DNA of 64,000 nucleotides, from the NCBI RefSeq assembly GCF_023667495.1, contig NZ_JAMOZL010000001.1, forward strand, positions 62,001 through 126,000. The letters are read 5' to 3'. The stretch is from Dyadobacter sp. MSC1_007. Its GTDB lineage: Bacteria > Bacteroidota > Bacteroidia > Cytophagales > Spirosomataceae. Of the stretch, positions 41,271 to 50,941 are shown piece by piece. The first letter of the stretch is position 1. Each line of letters begins with the position of its first letter. Below the pieces are notes generated by a model. It made no database searches, was not told the origin of the DNA, and saw only the letters and a list, made by a program, of their open reading frames with translations. The position numbers and the translations under genes were made by a program.

Positions 41271-42716
41271 TTACAATTGGCGTCCTATCTGGTAAAGCAG
41301 CTTTACTCTTACGCCTGGTCCGGCGCTGTGGCTCAGCGGGGTGAGTGGTTTGAAGTAGGTAACCAGGTAACCTTCCGCCTGCACGACGATCGGGTACCAC
41401 ATTTTCTCAACTCCCAAGGAGAAATTCATCGAAGTCACCGGTGGAGTGTCTTTTTTGATCGTGAAGGTCTCATTGAAAAACTCGTTGTTCGGTGTCCGGC
41501 AGTCGTAGGAGATTTCTTCTTTGCCAGAGACTTTTATATTGGTGCCCATACTTGCGTAATAAGCCCAGTCTTTTTTCAAAGTATTGCGGAATGCCAATGT
41601 CAAGGGAATCTGAACAATGCTCGGGCTTACTTTGATATTATATAGTTGAAATATCATCGGAATCTCACCGGGATGGGAAGTTTTAAAGTCACGGCGGTTC
41701 TTCTCTCTAAACATTTTCTCTGTAAAAAACTCCATTGGTTTTACTTTCAGCCAGGTGATACCCGCGGAAAGGGAGAATTTCTTGTTCACAATCACCTCTC
41801 CGAGAATGGTTCTACCCTGGCCGCCACTTTCCACCTGAAAGCCTCCGCCAAAACGGTAAGGTACTTTCAGATTAAGCTTCGGTATCACATTCTCAGCCTG
41901 TGCGGTTTGTTGTGTCTTTTTGGTTGAATTTACATTGGTAGCAGAAACGGCTGGTGCATAAGCCAGCAATGCGCGCTGTACCTGTCTGCCTGAAACGCGG
42001 TTGGCAAGTTCGTAATGCATCTTCCGGGAAAGTGTACTTCCGCTGTTCATTTGAACCTGTGCGGCAATGTTCGCTACATTGAAGCCGCTATCGAAAGTCT
42101 TCATGCCTGCATGCATACCACCAGTGCCAGACGAGGAGCCAGCCGCATCAACAGGTTGCAATGCGCCGGGCGTTACAGACGATGCTTCAGCCAGTTGTTT
42201 AGGGACGTTCGCCGCTGGTTCAACAGTTTTTTCTGCAATTATTGAAGGTGCATCGATATTTAAGTCAACCGATTCTGTAACAGCATTTTGCGCAGGTTCA
42301 CCGTGCTGTTCCGGCGCTTCGGCAAAGGACTCCTGTTTCAATTCGCTATGTTCCGTATTTTGCTGTGCATAACTGTATTGCTCCGTTTCGGGAGCTTTTT
42401 GCAACACATAGATGGTGTCCGGTTTGGATGCCGGTGTCGAAAGGTTTTTGATGACTTCAATCTGGCTTTGCAGGCTTTTCACATCTTTGATCAGATGATT
42501 ATTCTGCGAAAGCTGGTTGGTGTACATGAAAGCCATCACCGTCGTCACCGAAGCGGCGGCGGCGTACCCGATCCAGGAACCGTATTGTTGCAGGAACGAC
42601 GGAGGGTTATGGGTATGCATATATTGCTGCATGCGGGCCCAGTCGTGCTCTTGAAAGTCCGGTTCAATACTCTCTAGTTTTCGGCGTATAGTATTCTCAA
42701 ATTTATTAGTTTTCAT
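41271..42716 (-). CDS. Putative anti-sigma factor fused to a barrel-like C-terminal domain
   Basis: A 481-residue protein that overlaps the ECF sigma gene by 11 bases. N-terminal 45 residues are charged and cytoplasmic in prediction (NTIRRKLESIEPDFQEHDWARM), then one helix about 47-66 (GSWIGYAAAASVTTVMAFMY), a coiled-coil stretch about 68-92, a low-complexity Ala/Glu/Pro linker about 95-265, and about 285-481 alternating strands (YRFGGGFQVESGG, FSLSAGITWLKVKP, WAYYASMGTNIKVSG, MNFSLGVEKMWYPIVVQAEGY) like an outer-membrane beta-barrel. Role as anti-sigma factor is inferred from position and topology. ATG 42716 was chosen over 42746. Confidence 0.75.
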   Translation of the reverse strand: MKTNKFENTIRRKLESIEPDFQEHDWARMQQYMHTHNPPSFLQQYGSWIGYAAAASVTTVMAFMYTNQLSQNNHLIKDVKSLQSQIEVIKNLSTPASKPDTIYVLQKAPETEQYSYAQQNTEHSELKQESFAEAPEQHGEPAQNAVTESVDLNIDAPSIIAEKTVEPAANVPKQLAEASSVTPGALQPVDAAGSSSGTGGMHAGMKTFDSGFNVANIAAQVQMNSGSTLSRKMHYELANRVSGRQVQRALLAYAPAVSATNVNSTKKTQQTAQAENVIPKLNLKVPYRFGGGFQVESGGQGRTILGEVIVNKKFSLSAGITWLKVKPMEFFTEKMFREKNRRDFKTSHPGEIPMIFQLYNIKVSPSIVQIPLTLAFRNTLKKDWAYYASMGTNIKVSGKEEISYDCRTPNNEFFNETFTIKKDTPPVTSMNFSLGVEKMWYPIVVQAEGYLVTYFKPLTPLSHSAGPGVRVKLLYQIGRQL

Positions 42717-43320
42717 TGCCTCTGAATGACTTAACAGCCCAATCACTTGGGAAGAGATGTGGGTAATATTGTTTGATTAAATGCTGCAAACGCGCTCGGG
42801 CACGAACATAATGCGATCGTACCGTCGCCTCGTTGAGTTGCAGCAAGTCTGCTATTTCTCGATGATTGTATCCATCCACCACGTATAATAAAAACACATT
42901 CTTGTAAACCGGTTTGATCTTCTGGATCAGTTCCAGTATTTCGTCGGCGGTGATCTGACTGATTACATCTTCATCAAATTTGGGGTACGGGGCATCTTCG
43001 AGCGCTATTGTGTCCTCGGTGTGCTTTTTGTGCTTCCGGTAATAGCTAATGGCCGTATTCACCATAATCGTCCTTAACCATGCCTTGAAAGGATGGTTCG
43101 AATCATACCTCCCCAGGTTATTAAACACTTTTAAAAACCCCTCATTCAACACTTCCTCTGCTTCCTCGGTCGAAGCGGTATACCGCAGGCATATACTTTT
43201 CGAATATCCGAAGAATTGTTTATATAAATGCCTCTGCGCCTGATGGTTCCCTGCAATGCATGCAGCTACGACAGACGCAAAGTCGTTCTCATTAAAAGAT
43301 ATTTTTCTTCCAAATAGCAA
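42706..43320 (-). CDS. ECF sigma-70 factor, TTG start
   Basis: A 204-residue sigma factor. Region 2: QAQRHLYKQFFGYSKSICLR and EEAEEVLNEGFLKVFNNLGR; region 4: LLYVVDGYNHREIADLLQLN followed by EATVRSHYVRARARLQ. No ATG precedes the domain before an in-frame stop at 43339, so TTG 43320 is the likely start (CTG 43326 possible). Makes an operon with the anti-sigma-like gene. Confidence 0.93.
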   Translation of the reverse strand: MLFGRKISFNENDFASVVAACIAGNHQAQRHLYKQFFGYSKSICLRYTASTEEAEEVLNEGFLKVFNNLGRYDSNHPFKAWLRTIMVNTAISYYRKHKKHTEDTIALEDAPYPKFDEDVISQITADEILELIQKIKPVYKNVFLLYVVDGYNHREIADLLQLNEATVRSHYVRARARLQHLIKQYYPHLFPSDWAVKSFRGNEN

Positions 43321-43541
43321 AGTCAGGGTATCAAGTTGTCAGGGATAGAATTTCTTACTAACCGAGTACGTCCCTGCCCGGTAATATGTTGCAAAAATTT
43401 ACGAAATCTTTTCCGGATCAGGAATGTGCCGGGGTGCGAAAAAAAGCAAATAAATCGCGTAGTCATGCAACACAGGCTTTCCATGGGGCGTAAAGGCAGA
43501 AAAAGCAGTTCGATACTTTCACAAAAACCCGTGGGTATATC

Positions 43542-44153
43542 ATGAAAAAAGTTTCACTTTTATTGGTTATGTTGGCAGGGATCTGGCTAGGGGCCTGTCA
43601 GAAGAATGAAGGAACGTTGGATCCTCAGACAGAGGTAGGCGATTTTGAAAGTGTTGTAGAGTCGGCGGCGAGATATGGCGTTCTGACGGACTCAGTTACG
43701 ATCGGTAAATGTAAAGGCAAACTTACGGAGGTCGCAACGGCCGACTTGCCTGCCGCGGTAACGGATTATATTAACACGACTTACGCAGGCTCGGAAATCA
43801 AGTATGCGGCGAAAGACCAGTCAGGCAAAATTTTAGTAGCGCTGACGCTGGCCGACGGGACTGCGAAAGGACTGCTGTTCAATGCCGACGGTACATTCAA
43901 AGAAGAATTAAAGCAGCATAAGCACAAAGCGAAACTGACGAAAATTGAAATAAGCGTATTGCCTTCGGCGATAACCACTTATATTCCTGCTAACTATGCT
44001 GGCGCGGAAATCAAGCTGGCGGCGACCAATGAAGCGGGAGAATATTTTGTTGGAATTACAGTCGATAATGCGGTTAAAGTATTACTCTTCAATGCCGACG
44101 GTACATTCAATAAGGAACTTGAAAAGCCTTTACAACGTCATAAGAGACATTAA
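43542..44153 (+). CDS. PepSY-like lipoprotein with two tandem repeats
   Basis: A 203-residue lipoprotein (LAGIWLGAC, Cys19). Two PepSY-like (BLIP-fold) repeats follow: about 60-120 (LTEVATADLPAAVTDYINTT, AGSEIKYAAKDQSGKI, LLFNADGTFKEEL) and about 130-195 (LTKIEISVLPSAITTYIPAN, AGAEIKLAATNEAGEY, LLFNADGTFNKEL). The nucleotide stretch ttcaatgccgacggtacatt is identical in both, which indicates a recent duplication. Function unknown; exported proteins of this type are common in Bacteroidota. Confidence 0.85.
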   Translation: MKKVSLLLVMLAGIWLGACQKNEGTLDPQTEVGDFESVVESAARYGVLTDSVTIGKCKGKLTEVATADLPAAVTDYINTTYAGSEIKYAAKDQSGKILVALTLADGTAKGLLFNADGTFKEELKQHKHKAKLTKIEISVLPSAITTYIPANYAGAEIKLAATNEAGEYFVGITVDNAVKVLLFNADGTFNKELEKPLQRHKRH

Positions 44154-44177
44154 AATATTTTGTTAGGGGTGAGTTGG

Positions 44178-44216
44178 AATACGGTGCTGGATTTTCCGGC
44201 GCCGTATTTATTTTTT
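44178..44216 (+). terminator. Terminator after the PepSY-like gene, overlapping the lrp stop
   Basis: Arms aatacggtgctgg (44178-44190) and ccggcgccgtatt (44196-44208), two G-U pairs, 5-base loop, then tttattttttg. The convergent Lrp-type gene stops at 44208-44210, inside the element. Confidence 0.88.
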
Positions 44217-44684
44217 GAACGGTACGAGTTCCAACGCCGATGAATTTTTGATTTCACCCATCACGAACAGGCTGTGGGTACTGCCGATATTTTCCAGCGA
44301 ACCCAGTTTTTGCATTAAAAACTGCTGGTACTGCGACATGTCATCCACCACCACTTTCAGGAGAAAATCATAATCGCCTGATATATTGAAGCATTCCATT
44401 ACTTCCGACATCGCGGATACAGCCTTCACAAATTTTTCTCCCATTACCTTCGAATGCTCTTTTAGGGCAATATTGCAAAAGGCCATCAGCTTCTTGCCTA
44501 CTTTTTCGCGGTCGACGAGCGCCACGTATTTTTTGATAATACCTTCCTTTTCCAGGCGCCGCACGCGTTCATACACGGGCGTGTAGGAGAGATTTAACTT
44601 TTCCGACAATTCGCGTGTTTTCAGAGTTGCGTCCTGTTGCAGCAAATGCAGGATTTTGGCATCAATATCATCCAGATTATGCAT
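44208..44684 (-). CDS. Lrp/AsnC-family transcriptional regulator
   Basis: A 158-residue regulator: helix-turn-helix AKILHLLQQDATLKTRELSE and LNLSYTPVYERVRRLEKEGI, then the RAM effector domain (about 68-150; ISGDYDFLLKVVVDDMSQYQQF). ATG 44684 (MHNLDDIDAKIL) is the usual family start; a GTG seven codons upstream is possible. It is divergent from metH across 189 bases that contain a perfect palindrome, so it may sense an amino acid and act on metH as well as on itself (inference). Confidence 0.92.
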   Translation of the reverse strand: MHNLDDIDAKILHLLQQDATLKTRELSEKLNLSYTPVYERVRRLEKEGIIKKYVALVDREKVGKKLMAFCNIALKEHSKVMGEKFVKAVSAMSEVMECFNISGDYDFLLKVVVDDMSQYQQFLMQKLGSLENIGSTHSLFVMGEIKNSSALELVPFKK

Positions 44685-44756
44685 AGATAGAATATCTTTA
44701 TTCACTTTGAGATTGCTTCGAATATAGATAAATAATTTAGAATGATTAAATAAGCC

Positions 44757-44769
44757 AGACTATTAGTCT
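44757..44769. promoter_or_regulatory. Palindrome between lrp-type gene and metH
   Basis: Perfect 13-base palindrome agactattagtct. Lrp proteins bind short palindromes near their own promoter; this one lies 73 bases upstream of the regulator ATG and 17 bases before the metH -33 box. Binding is inferred. Confidence 0.5.
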
Positions 44770-44785
44770 AAATTTTTTGATTTTA

Positions 44786-44815
44786 TTGAACAAAACATCT
44801 ATTGACTTAAATTTG
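44786..44815 (+). promoter_or_regulatory. metH promoter
   Basis: TTG at 44786-44788 and TAAATTTG at 44808-44815, spacer 19: an exact Bacteroidota -7 box with a -33 element at the right distance. No riboswitch was seen between it and the ATG at 44874. Confidence 0.65.
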
Positions 44816-44873
44816 CTAATTCAAGAGGTATGTACTTTTCCGGCGAAATAATAATCAGTTATTCAAAACACAT

Positions 44874-47800
44874 ATGGTAGCAACTCAAAAAGCAGATATC
44901 CGCGAAATTCTCAAAAACCGTATTCTGGTACTGGATGGCGCTATGGGTACGATGATCCAACGGTACAAGTTGGAGGATCACGACTACCGGGGAGAACGGT
45001 TCAAGGACTGGGCACATGATGTAAAAGGGAACAACGATTTGCTTTCCCTGACTCGCCCCGACATTATTAAAGCAATACACGCCGCCTATTTCGAGGCAGG
45101 TGCAGATATAGCCGAGACCAACACATTCTCGGGCACTACCATTGCCATGGCCGATTACGGCATGGAGGAACTGGTTTACGAATTCAATTTTGAGTCGGCA
45201 CGTCTTGCGAGGGAAGTCGCCGACGATTTCACGGAACGTGAGCCTGAAAAGCCGCGGTTTGTTGCGGGCTCTATCGGACCTACCAACCGTACTGCTTCAC
45301 TTTCGCCCGATGTCAATAACCCGGGTTACCGCGCAATCAGCTTTGATCAGCTGGTGGAGGCATATTATGAGCAAATAAAAGGTTTGACGGACGGTGGCTG
45401 CGATGTCTTGCTCGTGGAAACCATTTTTGACACATTAAATGCGAAAGCCGCCCTTTTTGCGATCGATAAGTTCTTTACGGATGCAAGAAACGGACTGGTA
45501 GAACATTTGCCATCATGGCGGATTGAGCCAGGACAGGCATTGCCGATCATGATTTCCGGAACGATTACGGATGCTTCGGGAAGGACCTTATCCGGTCAAA
45601 CAACCGAAGCGTTTCTGACCTCGGTGTCGCATTTGCCTTTACTTTCAGTGGGTTTGAACTGTGCATTGGGTGCGGACCTGATGCGCCCATACGTGCAGAT
45701 ACTTGCAAAAGAATCACCGTTTTTCACCTCCGCGCACCCGAATGCGGGCTTGCCGAATGAGATGGGGGAATACGACGAGTCGCCGGAGCAAATGGGCGAG
45801 GTGATCGACGGGTTTTTGAAGGACAATCTGGTAAATATCATCGGTGGATGCTGCGGAACTACGCCGGACCACATTCGTGTGATTGCAGAAACCGCCAAGA
45901 AATATAGTCCAAGACCGCTTCCGGGGTCGGAAATAGTAATGAAGCTGTCGGGTTTGGAACCGGTGAAAATCAACTCATTGACCAACTTCGTAAATATCGG
46001 AGAGCGCTGTAATGTGACCGGTTCGAAGAAATTTGCCCGGCTGATCCGTGAAAGTAAATACGACGAGGCATTGACGATCGCACGCGAGCAGGTTGAGAGC
46101 GGCGCGCAGGTGATCGACGTCAACCTCGACGAAGGTATGATCGATGGCGTGGAGGCTATGAAGACATTCGTGAACCTCATTGCTTCCGAACCAGATATTT
46201 CGAAAGTGCCATTGATGATCGACTCTTCAAAATGGGAAGTTATCGAATCGGGATTGAAATGTGTGCAGGGAAAATCTATTGTAAACTCTATTTCACTCAA
46301 AGAAGGCGAAGAGAAATTTAAAGAATCAGCCAGGACCGTGTTGCGCTATGGCGCCGCGACGGTTGTAATGGCATTTGATGAAAAAGGCCAGGCCGATAAC
46401 TACGAGCGCCGGATCGAGATTTGCGAGCGCGCATACCGTATTCTCGTGGATGAAGTTGGATTTCCACCTCAGGACATCATTTTTGACCCCAATATCCTGA
46501 CCGTTGCGACGGGAATGGAAGAACATAACAACTACGCCGTTGATTTTATCAATGCCGTTCGCTGGATCAAAGCAAACCTTCCACATGCAAAAGTGTCGGG
46601 CGGGGTATCCAACGTGTCATTCAGTTTCAGAGGGAACGAACCGGTTCGTGAGGCAATCCACACGGCGTTTTTATATCACGCGATCAAGGCAGGAATGGAT
46701 ATGGGTATCGTGAATGCCGCGCAGATCGGTATTTATGATGAAATTCCAAAAGATGTTTTAGAGCTTGTAGAAGATGTACTGCTCAACCGCCGAGATGATG
46801 CAACCGAGCGGTTGGTAACTTATGCGGAAACGGTTAAGGATAAAGGTAAAACACAAAGCGGCCCCGATCTTTCTTGGAGGCTGTTGCCGATCAAAGAGCG
46901 TATTTCGCATGCCCTGGTAAAAGGCTTGGCTGATTACATTGATGAGGATATAGAAGAATGCCGTCATTTATTCAGCCGGCCCCTGGAAGTAATCGAAGGC
47001 CCACTGATGGATGGAATGAGCATTGTGGGTGATTTATTTGGCGAAGGGAAGATGTTTTTGCCACAGGTTGTGAAGTCCGCGCGGGTGATGAAAAAGGCTG
47101 TTGCTTATTTGCAGCCGTTTATCGAAGCTGAAAAACAGGACGGCGGAAGTTCAGCAGGCCGTATACTGATGGCGACCGTAAAAGGTGATGTGCACGATAT
47201 CGGTAAGAACATCGTAGGTGTGGTATTGGGCTGTAATAACTATGAAATCATCGACCTTGGTGTAATGGTGCCCACGGATAAGATCCTTGCTGCAGCGGAG
47301 GAACATAATGTCGATATCATCGGGCTTTCAGGGTTGATTACCCCGTCGCTGGATGAAATGGTGGGCGTGGCGAAGGAAATGGAGCGCCGGAAGCTTAAAA
47401 TACCGTTGCTGATCGGGGGGGCGACAACCTCGCGGATACATACGGCCGTGAAAATTGACCCTAACTATTCAGGACCGGTTATTCACGTACTCGACGCATC
47501 ACGCTCGGTTCCTGTCGCTGGCAAGCTTATCCAAAGTGCGGAAAGTCAGGCAACCGTGCTGGCGGATATCAAGGCAGAATACGCTAAACTTCGTGAAGAT
47601 CATGCGAAAAGAGGCGGGGAGAAGGCCCATATCAGCCTGGAAGCTGCGCGGAAAAATAAAGCGAAGATCGACTGGAGTAATTTCACCGCCGTGAAGCCAC
47701 AGTTTTTGGGCACAAGAGTGTACGATGACTATGACCTGGCCGATATTGCCAAATACATCGACTGGACGCCGTTTTTCCAGACCTGGCAATTGCATGGTAA

Positions 47801-48698
47801 GTATCCAAAGATTTTTGAAGACAAAGTCGTGGGGCAGGAAGCAACAAAGCTTTTTGAAGATGCTGCGGTGCTTTTGGGTGAAATTATACGTGACAAAACA
47901 TTGAAAGCAAGGGCCGTAGTAGGTTTCTGGCCGGCGAATTCGATTCAGGATGATATTGTGTTGCATCATTTCGAGGAGGAGACACGCGAAGTTCCTTGTG
48001 AACGCCACGGGTCGCACCAACATATTGAGTATAAAATCAGTCGGAATACTGCCGAAAGTGTTCAAGCGGGCGAATTGGTGGCCGATACTGCGACGGTATT
48101 GCACCATTTGCGTCAGCAGAGCCAAAAGGCTTCTAATCTTGCCAACTATTGTCTTTCTGATTTTGTAGCGCCGCTGGAATCTGGTCATACGGATTATATC
48201 GGCGGATTCGCAGTAACTGCAGGCGTGGGTATTGAAGCATTATTGGATAAATATGAAAAGGACCATGATGACTACAACAGCATTATGGTGAAGGCCCTGG
48301 CCGACCGCCTGGTGGAAGCACTGGCGGAACTGATGCACGAAAGGGTGCGGAAGGAATTGTGGGGTTATGATAAATCTGAAAATCTCACTAATGAAGAGCT
48401 GATTAAAGAAGAGTATAAGGGTATACGTCCGGCGCCAGGCTACCCGGCCTGCCCCGATCATACCGAAAAGCGGGCTTTATTTGAGTTGCTGGATGCCGAA
48501 AAGTTAGGGATTACCCTCACAGAAAGCTTTGCGATGTATCCTGCGAGCAGCGTCAGCGGATGGTATTTCTCTCATCCGGATAGCCGGTATTTCCCTGTGG
48601 GCAAGATATTTAAAGATCAGGTAGAGGATTACGCGCGCCGTAAGAACATGCCATTGGAAGAGATTGAAAGGTGGCTATCGCCAGTGTTGGGATATTAA
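44874..48698 (+). CDS. metH: Cobalamin-dependent methionine synthase
   Basis: A full-length 1274-residue MetH with all four modules. Homocysteine domain (about 1-330) with zinc cysteines in GLNCALGAD and [10 protein letters not shown]; methyltetrahydrofolate domain (about 360-620; [20 protein letters not shown]); cobalamin domain with [15 protein letters not shown] carrying the Co-ligating His; C-terminal S-adenosylmethionine reactivation domain with [15 protein letters not shown]. It makes methionine from homocysteine when B12 is present, complementary to the riboswitch-controlled metE. Single-gene unit with its own promoter and terminator. Confidence 0.99.
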   Translation: MVATQKADIREILKNRILVLDGAMGTMIQRYKLEDHDYRGERFKDWAHDVKGNNDLLSLTRPDIIKAIHAAYFEAGADIAETNTFSGTTIAMADYGMEELVYEFNFESARLAREVADDFTEREPEKPRFVAGSIGPTNRTASLSPDVNNPGYRAISFDQLVEAYYEQIKGLTDGGCDVLLVETIFDTLNAKAALFAIDKFFTDARNGLVEHLPSWRIEPGQALPIMISGTITDASGRTLSGQTTEAFLTSVSHLPLLSVGLNCALGADLMRPYVQILAKESPFFTSAHPNAGLPNEMGEYDESPEQMGEVIDGFLKDNLVNIIGGCCGTTPDHIRVIAETAKKYSPRPLPGSEIVMKLSGLEPVKINSLTNFVNIGERCNVTGSKKFARLIRESKYDEALTIAREQVESGAQVIDVNLDEGMIDGVEAMKTFVNLIASEPDISKVPLMIDSSKWEVIESGLKCVQGKSIVNSISLKEGEEKFKESARTVLRYGAATVVMAFDEKGQADNYERRIEICERAYRILVDEVGFPPQDIIFDPNILTVATGMEEHNNYAVDFINAVRWIKANLPHAKVSGGVSNVSFSFRGNEPVREAIHTAFLYHAIKAGMDMGIVNAAQIGIYDEIPKDVLELVEDVLLNRRDDATERLVTYAETVKDKGKTQSGPDLSWRLLPIKERISHALVKGLADYIDEDIEECRHLFSRPLEVIEGPLMDGMSIVGDLFGEGKMFLPQVVKSARVMKKAVAYLQPFIEAEKQDGGSSAGRILMATVKGDVHDIGKNIVGVVLGCNNYEIIDLGVMVPTDKILAAAEEHNVDIIGLSGLITPSLDEMVGVAKEMERRKLKIPLLIGGATTSRIHTAVKIDPNYSGPVIHVLDASRSVPVAGKLIQSAESQATVLADIKAEYAKLREDHAKRGGEKAHISLEAARKNKAKIDWSNFTAVKPQFLGTRVYDDYDLADIAKYIDWTPFFQTWQLHGKYPKIFEDKVVGQEATKLFEDAAVLLGEIIRDKTLKARAVVGFWPANSIQDDIVLHHFEEETREVPCERHGSHQHIEYKISRNTAESVQAGELVADTATVLHHLRQQSQKASNLANYCLSDFVAPLESGHTDYIGGFAVTAGVGIEALLDKYEKDHDDYNSIMVKALADRLVEALAELMHERVRKELWGYDKSENLTNEELIKEEYKGIRPAPGYPACPDHTEKRALFELLDAEKLGITLTESFAMYPASSVSGWYFSHPDSRYFPVGKIFKDQVEDYARRKNMPLEEIERWLSPVLGY

Positions 48699-48718
48699 GC
48701 CGGTTCATTAAAAAGTGC

Positions 48719-48754
48719 AAAAGGAGATTGGGTGAGTCCCAATCTCCTTTTTTT
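48719..48754 (+). terminator. Rho-independent terminator of metH
   Basis: Arms aaaaggagattggg (48719-48732) and cccaatctcctttt (48738-48751), 5-base loop, run of seven T from 48748. Perfect 14-base stem. Confidence 0.95.
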
Positions 48755-48898
48755 GTGCCCGAAACATACTTTTTTTAACAAAATGGCGTAATTAGGTGGT
48801 ATACCGCACTTTAATCAGGTATTTATACGCTATTATCTTAGCATTTAACGCCTGATATTTGTAACCCATTTAAGTGAAAACTTAATAGTTTATTAGCC

Positions 48899-49444
48899 AT
48901 GAAAAGAAATATCTCAGTCTTTATTTTGTTGATCCTCCTTGCATCTTCATTTAAGTACAGGACCAAAACAAGACAAACTACTCAACCCCTTATCACCGCC
49001 GGGTATAATCACAATAACCCGGCGCCTGTTAATCCCGTATCATCTTTTGACGCAGCCGTCGCGGACCTTCAAAAAGCGAACCGTGAAATGGTAAAGGGGA
49101 ATCCCGACCTCTTTAAGTCACTATGGTCGCGTCAGGATGATGTAACTTCATTTGGAACCGGCAATACCGATTCAAAGGGGTGGAAGGCCGTCGAAGCAAA
49201 TCTAGACCTCATTCAAAATCCGTCGCCGGGAGCTGTGGCTTACACATTTGAGAAAATTGCTTCGGAAGAAAGTGGGACACAGGGATATTTACTTCAAAAA
49301 GAACACTATCGTTTTCCTGACGGTGGCAAAGCAGATTTATATGTCACAGTGCTTTTCCGGAAAGAAAACAACATCTGGAAAATCGTTCACCGCCACGCCG
49401 ATCACATTTCGCCGGCCGAACAATCAGACAAAACTTCTAAATAA
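48899..49444 (+). CDS. Exported SnoaL/DUF4440-type (NTF2-fold) protein
   Basis: A 181-residue protein with an N-terminal hydrophobic segment (ISVFILLILLASSF) that looks like a signal anchor, a spacer, then an NTF2-like domain (about 50-170): VADLQKANREMVKGNPDLFK, WSRQDDVTSFGTG, GWKAVEANLDLI and ending WKIVHRHADHIS. Enzymes and binding proteins share this fold; no function can be assigned. Confidence 0.82.
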   Translation: MKRNISVFILLILLASSFKYRTKTRQTTQPLITAGYNHNNPAPVNPVSSFDAAVADLQKANREMVKGNPDLFKSLWSRQDDVTSFGTGNTDSKGWKAVEANLDLIQNPSPGAVAYTFEKIASEESGTQGYLLQKEHYRFPDGGKADLYVTVLFRKENNIWKIVHRHADHISPAEQSDKTSK

Positions 49445-49475
49445 TTGCCTCGTTCCCTGATATCCTGAGGCAATT
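49443..49475 (+). terminator. Hairpin after the NTF2-fold gene
   Basis: Perfect 9-base arms aattgcctc (49443-49451) and gaggcaatt (49467-49475), 15-base loop, beginning in the stop codon. No U-tract follows. Confidence 0.5.
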
Positions 49476-49538
49476 GCCACTTACAACTAATTTGTTGTTA
49501 CTTTGCACCTTTGCGCAAAAAGTGACATCAAATTTTTT

Positions 49539-50777
49539 ATGGAGAGATTTACGGGATTGCTAGGTATTATTTTGATCCTGGGCATTGCATTCGCAATGTC
49601 AAACAATAGAAAGGCAATCAATTATCGAACCGTATTTGTAGGTTTAGGCTTACAGTTCGGTTTGGCAGTATTCATCCTCCGGACCGACATCGGGCAAAGT
49701 ATCTTCCAGTGGCTGGGAGAAAAAGTACAAAAACTCCTCTCTTTCTCGGATAAAGGCGCAGATTTCGTATTTGGCACGTTGGTCCGTCCGGAGCTCATGC
49801 AACGTGCGTTCGGGCCGGGCAACGATTTCGTATTCTTCTTCAAAGTAATCCCAACCATCATATTTGTGGCCGTTCTGGTCAATATGCTTTACCACCTTGG
49901 CATTATGCAGCGCGTGGTATCGGTGATCGCCCGTGCCGTTTACTGGCTGATGGGTGTGAGCGGTGCGGAGGCATTATCTAACGTAGCGAGCACATTTGTA
50001 GGGCAGGTCGAAGCACAGATCATGATCAAGCCCTATCTGAAAAACATGACGAATTCGGAGCTAATGGCTTCCATGACAGGGAGTTTTGCCTGCATTGCGG
50101 GTGGTGTAATGGCTGTTTACATTTCTCTTGGCGTGCCTGCTCCATACCTGATCGCCGCCAGCCTTATGGCAGCGCCCGGTGCGTTGGTCATTTCCAAAAT
50201 TGTATTTCCGGAGACCGACAAGTCTGATACCAAAGGAATGGTGAAGCTTGAAATACAGAAAACCCACGCGAACCTGCTCGACGCCATTGCTGCCGGTGCG
50301 GGGGAAGGATTAAAGGTTGGATTTAATGTAATCGCAATGCTGATCGGCTTCATAGCTCTTGTTGCGCTTCTGGATTACTTGTTGGGTTACATTGGCGGCT
50401 TATTTTCGTTCCCGCAGCTAAGCTTCAACTTTGTGCTGGGAAAGGTGTTTTCAATCTTCGCGTGGGCAATGGGCGTCCCGGCGAAAGACATTGAGGTGGC
50501 CGGGTCGCTGATGGGCACCAAAATGGTCATCAACGAGTTCGTAGCTTATCTGGATATGGTTAAACTTAAAGACACATTGGACCATAAAACCATTGTGATT
50601 ACCAGTTTTGCATTATGTGGTTTTGCTAATTTCAGCTCAATTGCCATCCAGGTGGGAGGGATTGGAGAACTGGCGCCATCGCGGCGCTCGGATCTGGCCC
50701 GACTTGGCTTCAAGGCATTAATATGCGGAACGCTTGCATCCTATATGTCGGCCACACTAGCTGGGTTGCTCTTGTAG
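49539..50777 (+). CDS. Concentrative nucleoside transporter (NupC/CNT family)
   Basis: A 412-residue inner-membrane protein with about ten hydrophobic segments. CNT motifs: ASTFVGQVEAQIMIKPYL (substrate helix, Gln/Glu) and GTKMVINEFVAYLDM (the G-x-K...NEFVAY motif). Imports nucleosides with sodium or protons. ATG 49539 (MERFTGLLGI) chosen over an upstream TTG. A promoter-like TTACTTTG (49498-49505) lies 34 bases upstream. Confidence 0.95.
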   Translation: MERFTGLLGIILILGIAFAMSNNRKAINYRTVFVGLGLQFGLAVFILRTDIGQSIFQWLGEKVQKLLSFSDKGADFVFGTLVRPELMQRAFGPGNDFVFFFKVIPTIIFVAVLVNMLYHLGIMQRVVSVIARAVYWLMGVSGAEALSNVASTFVGQVEAQIMIKPYLKNMTNSELMASMTGSFACIAGGVMAVYISLGVPAPYLIAASLMAAPGALVISKIVFPETDKSDTKGMVKLEIQKTHANLLDAIAAGAGEGLKVGFNVIAMLIGFIALVALLDYLLGYIGGLFSFPQLSFNFVLGKVFSIFAWAMGVPAKDIEVAGSLMGTKMVINEFVAYLDMVKLKDTLDHKTIVITSFALCGFANFSSIAIQVGGIGELAPSRRSDLARLGFKALICGTLASYMSATLAGLLL

Positions 50778-50800
50778 ATATTATAGGTAAAGATTATTTC

Positions 50801-50836
50801 AGCCGGATTGCGCCTTCTGTCAGCGATCCGGCTTTG
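50801..50836 (+). terminator. Terminator after the nucleoside transporter
   Basis: Arms agccggat (50801-50808) and atccggct (50826-50833), 17-base loop, followed by ttg; moderate strength. Confidence 0.5.
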
Positions 50837-50941
50837 TTATGTTTGTACTAATGGTTTCAGTGGAGGATCCGAGGCAGAAACCTTTGGCATGGATATTGTT
50901 TTGGGCTGCATTATCATTTCAGTACCCATTTCAGTTGATGT

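Noticed and set aside
44700..44873. SAM or cobalamin riboswitch before metH
   Set aside because: None of the conserved core elements is visible; the gap is short and has a plain promoter.
47499..48188. A 229-codon open frame on the minus strand, and another at 45596-46300
   Set aside because: Both are antisense to metH, whose product is complete and strongly recognisable.
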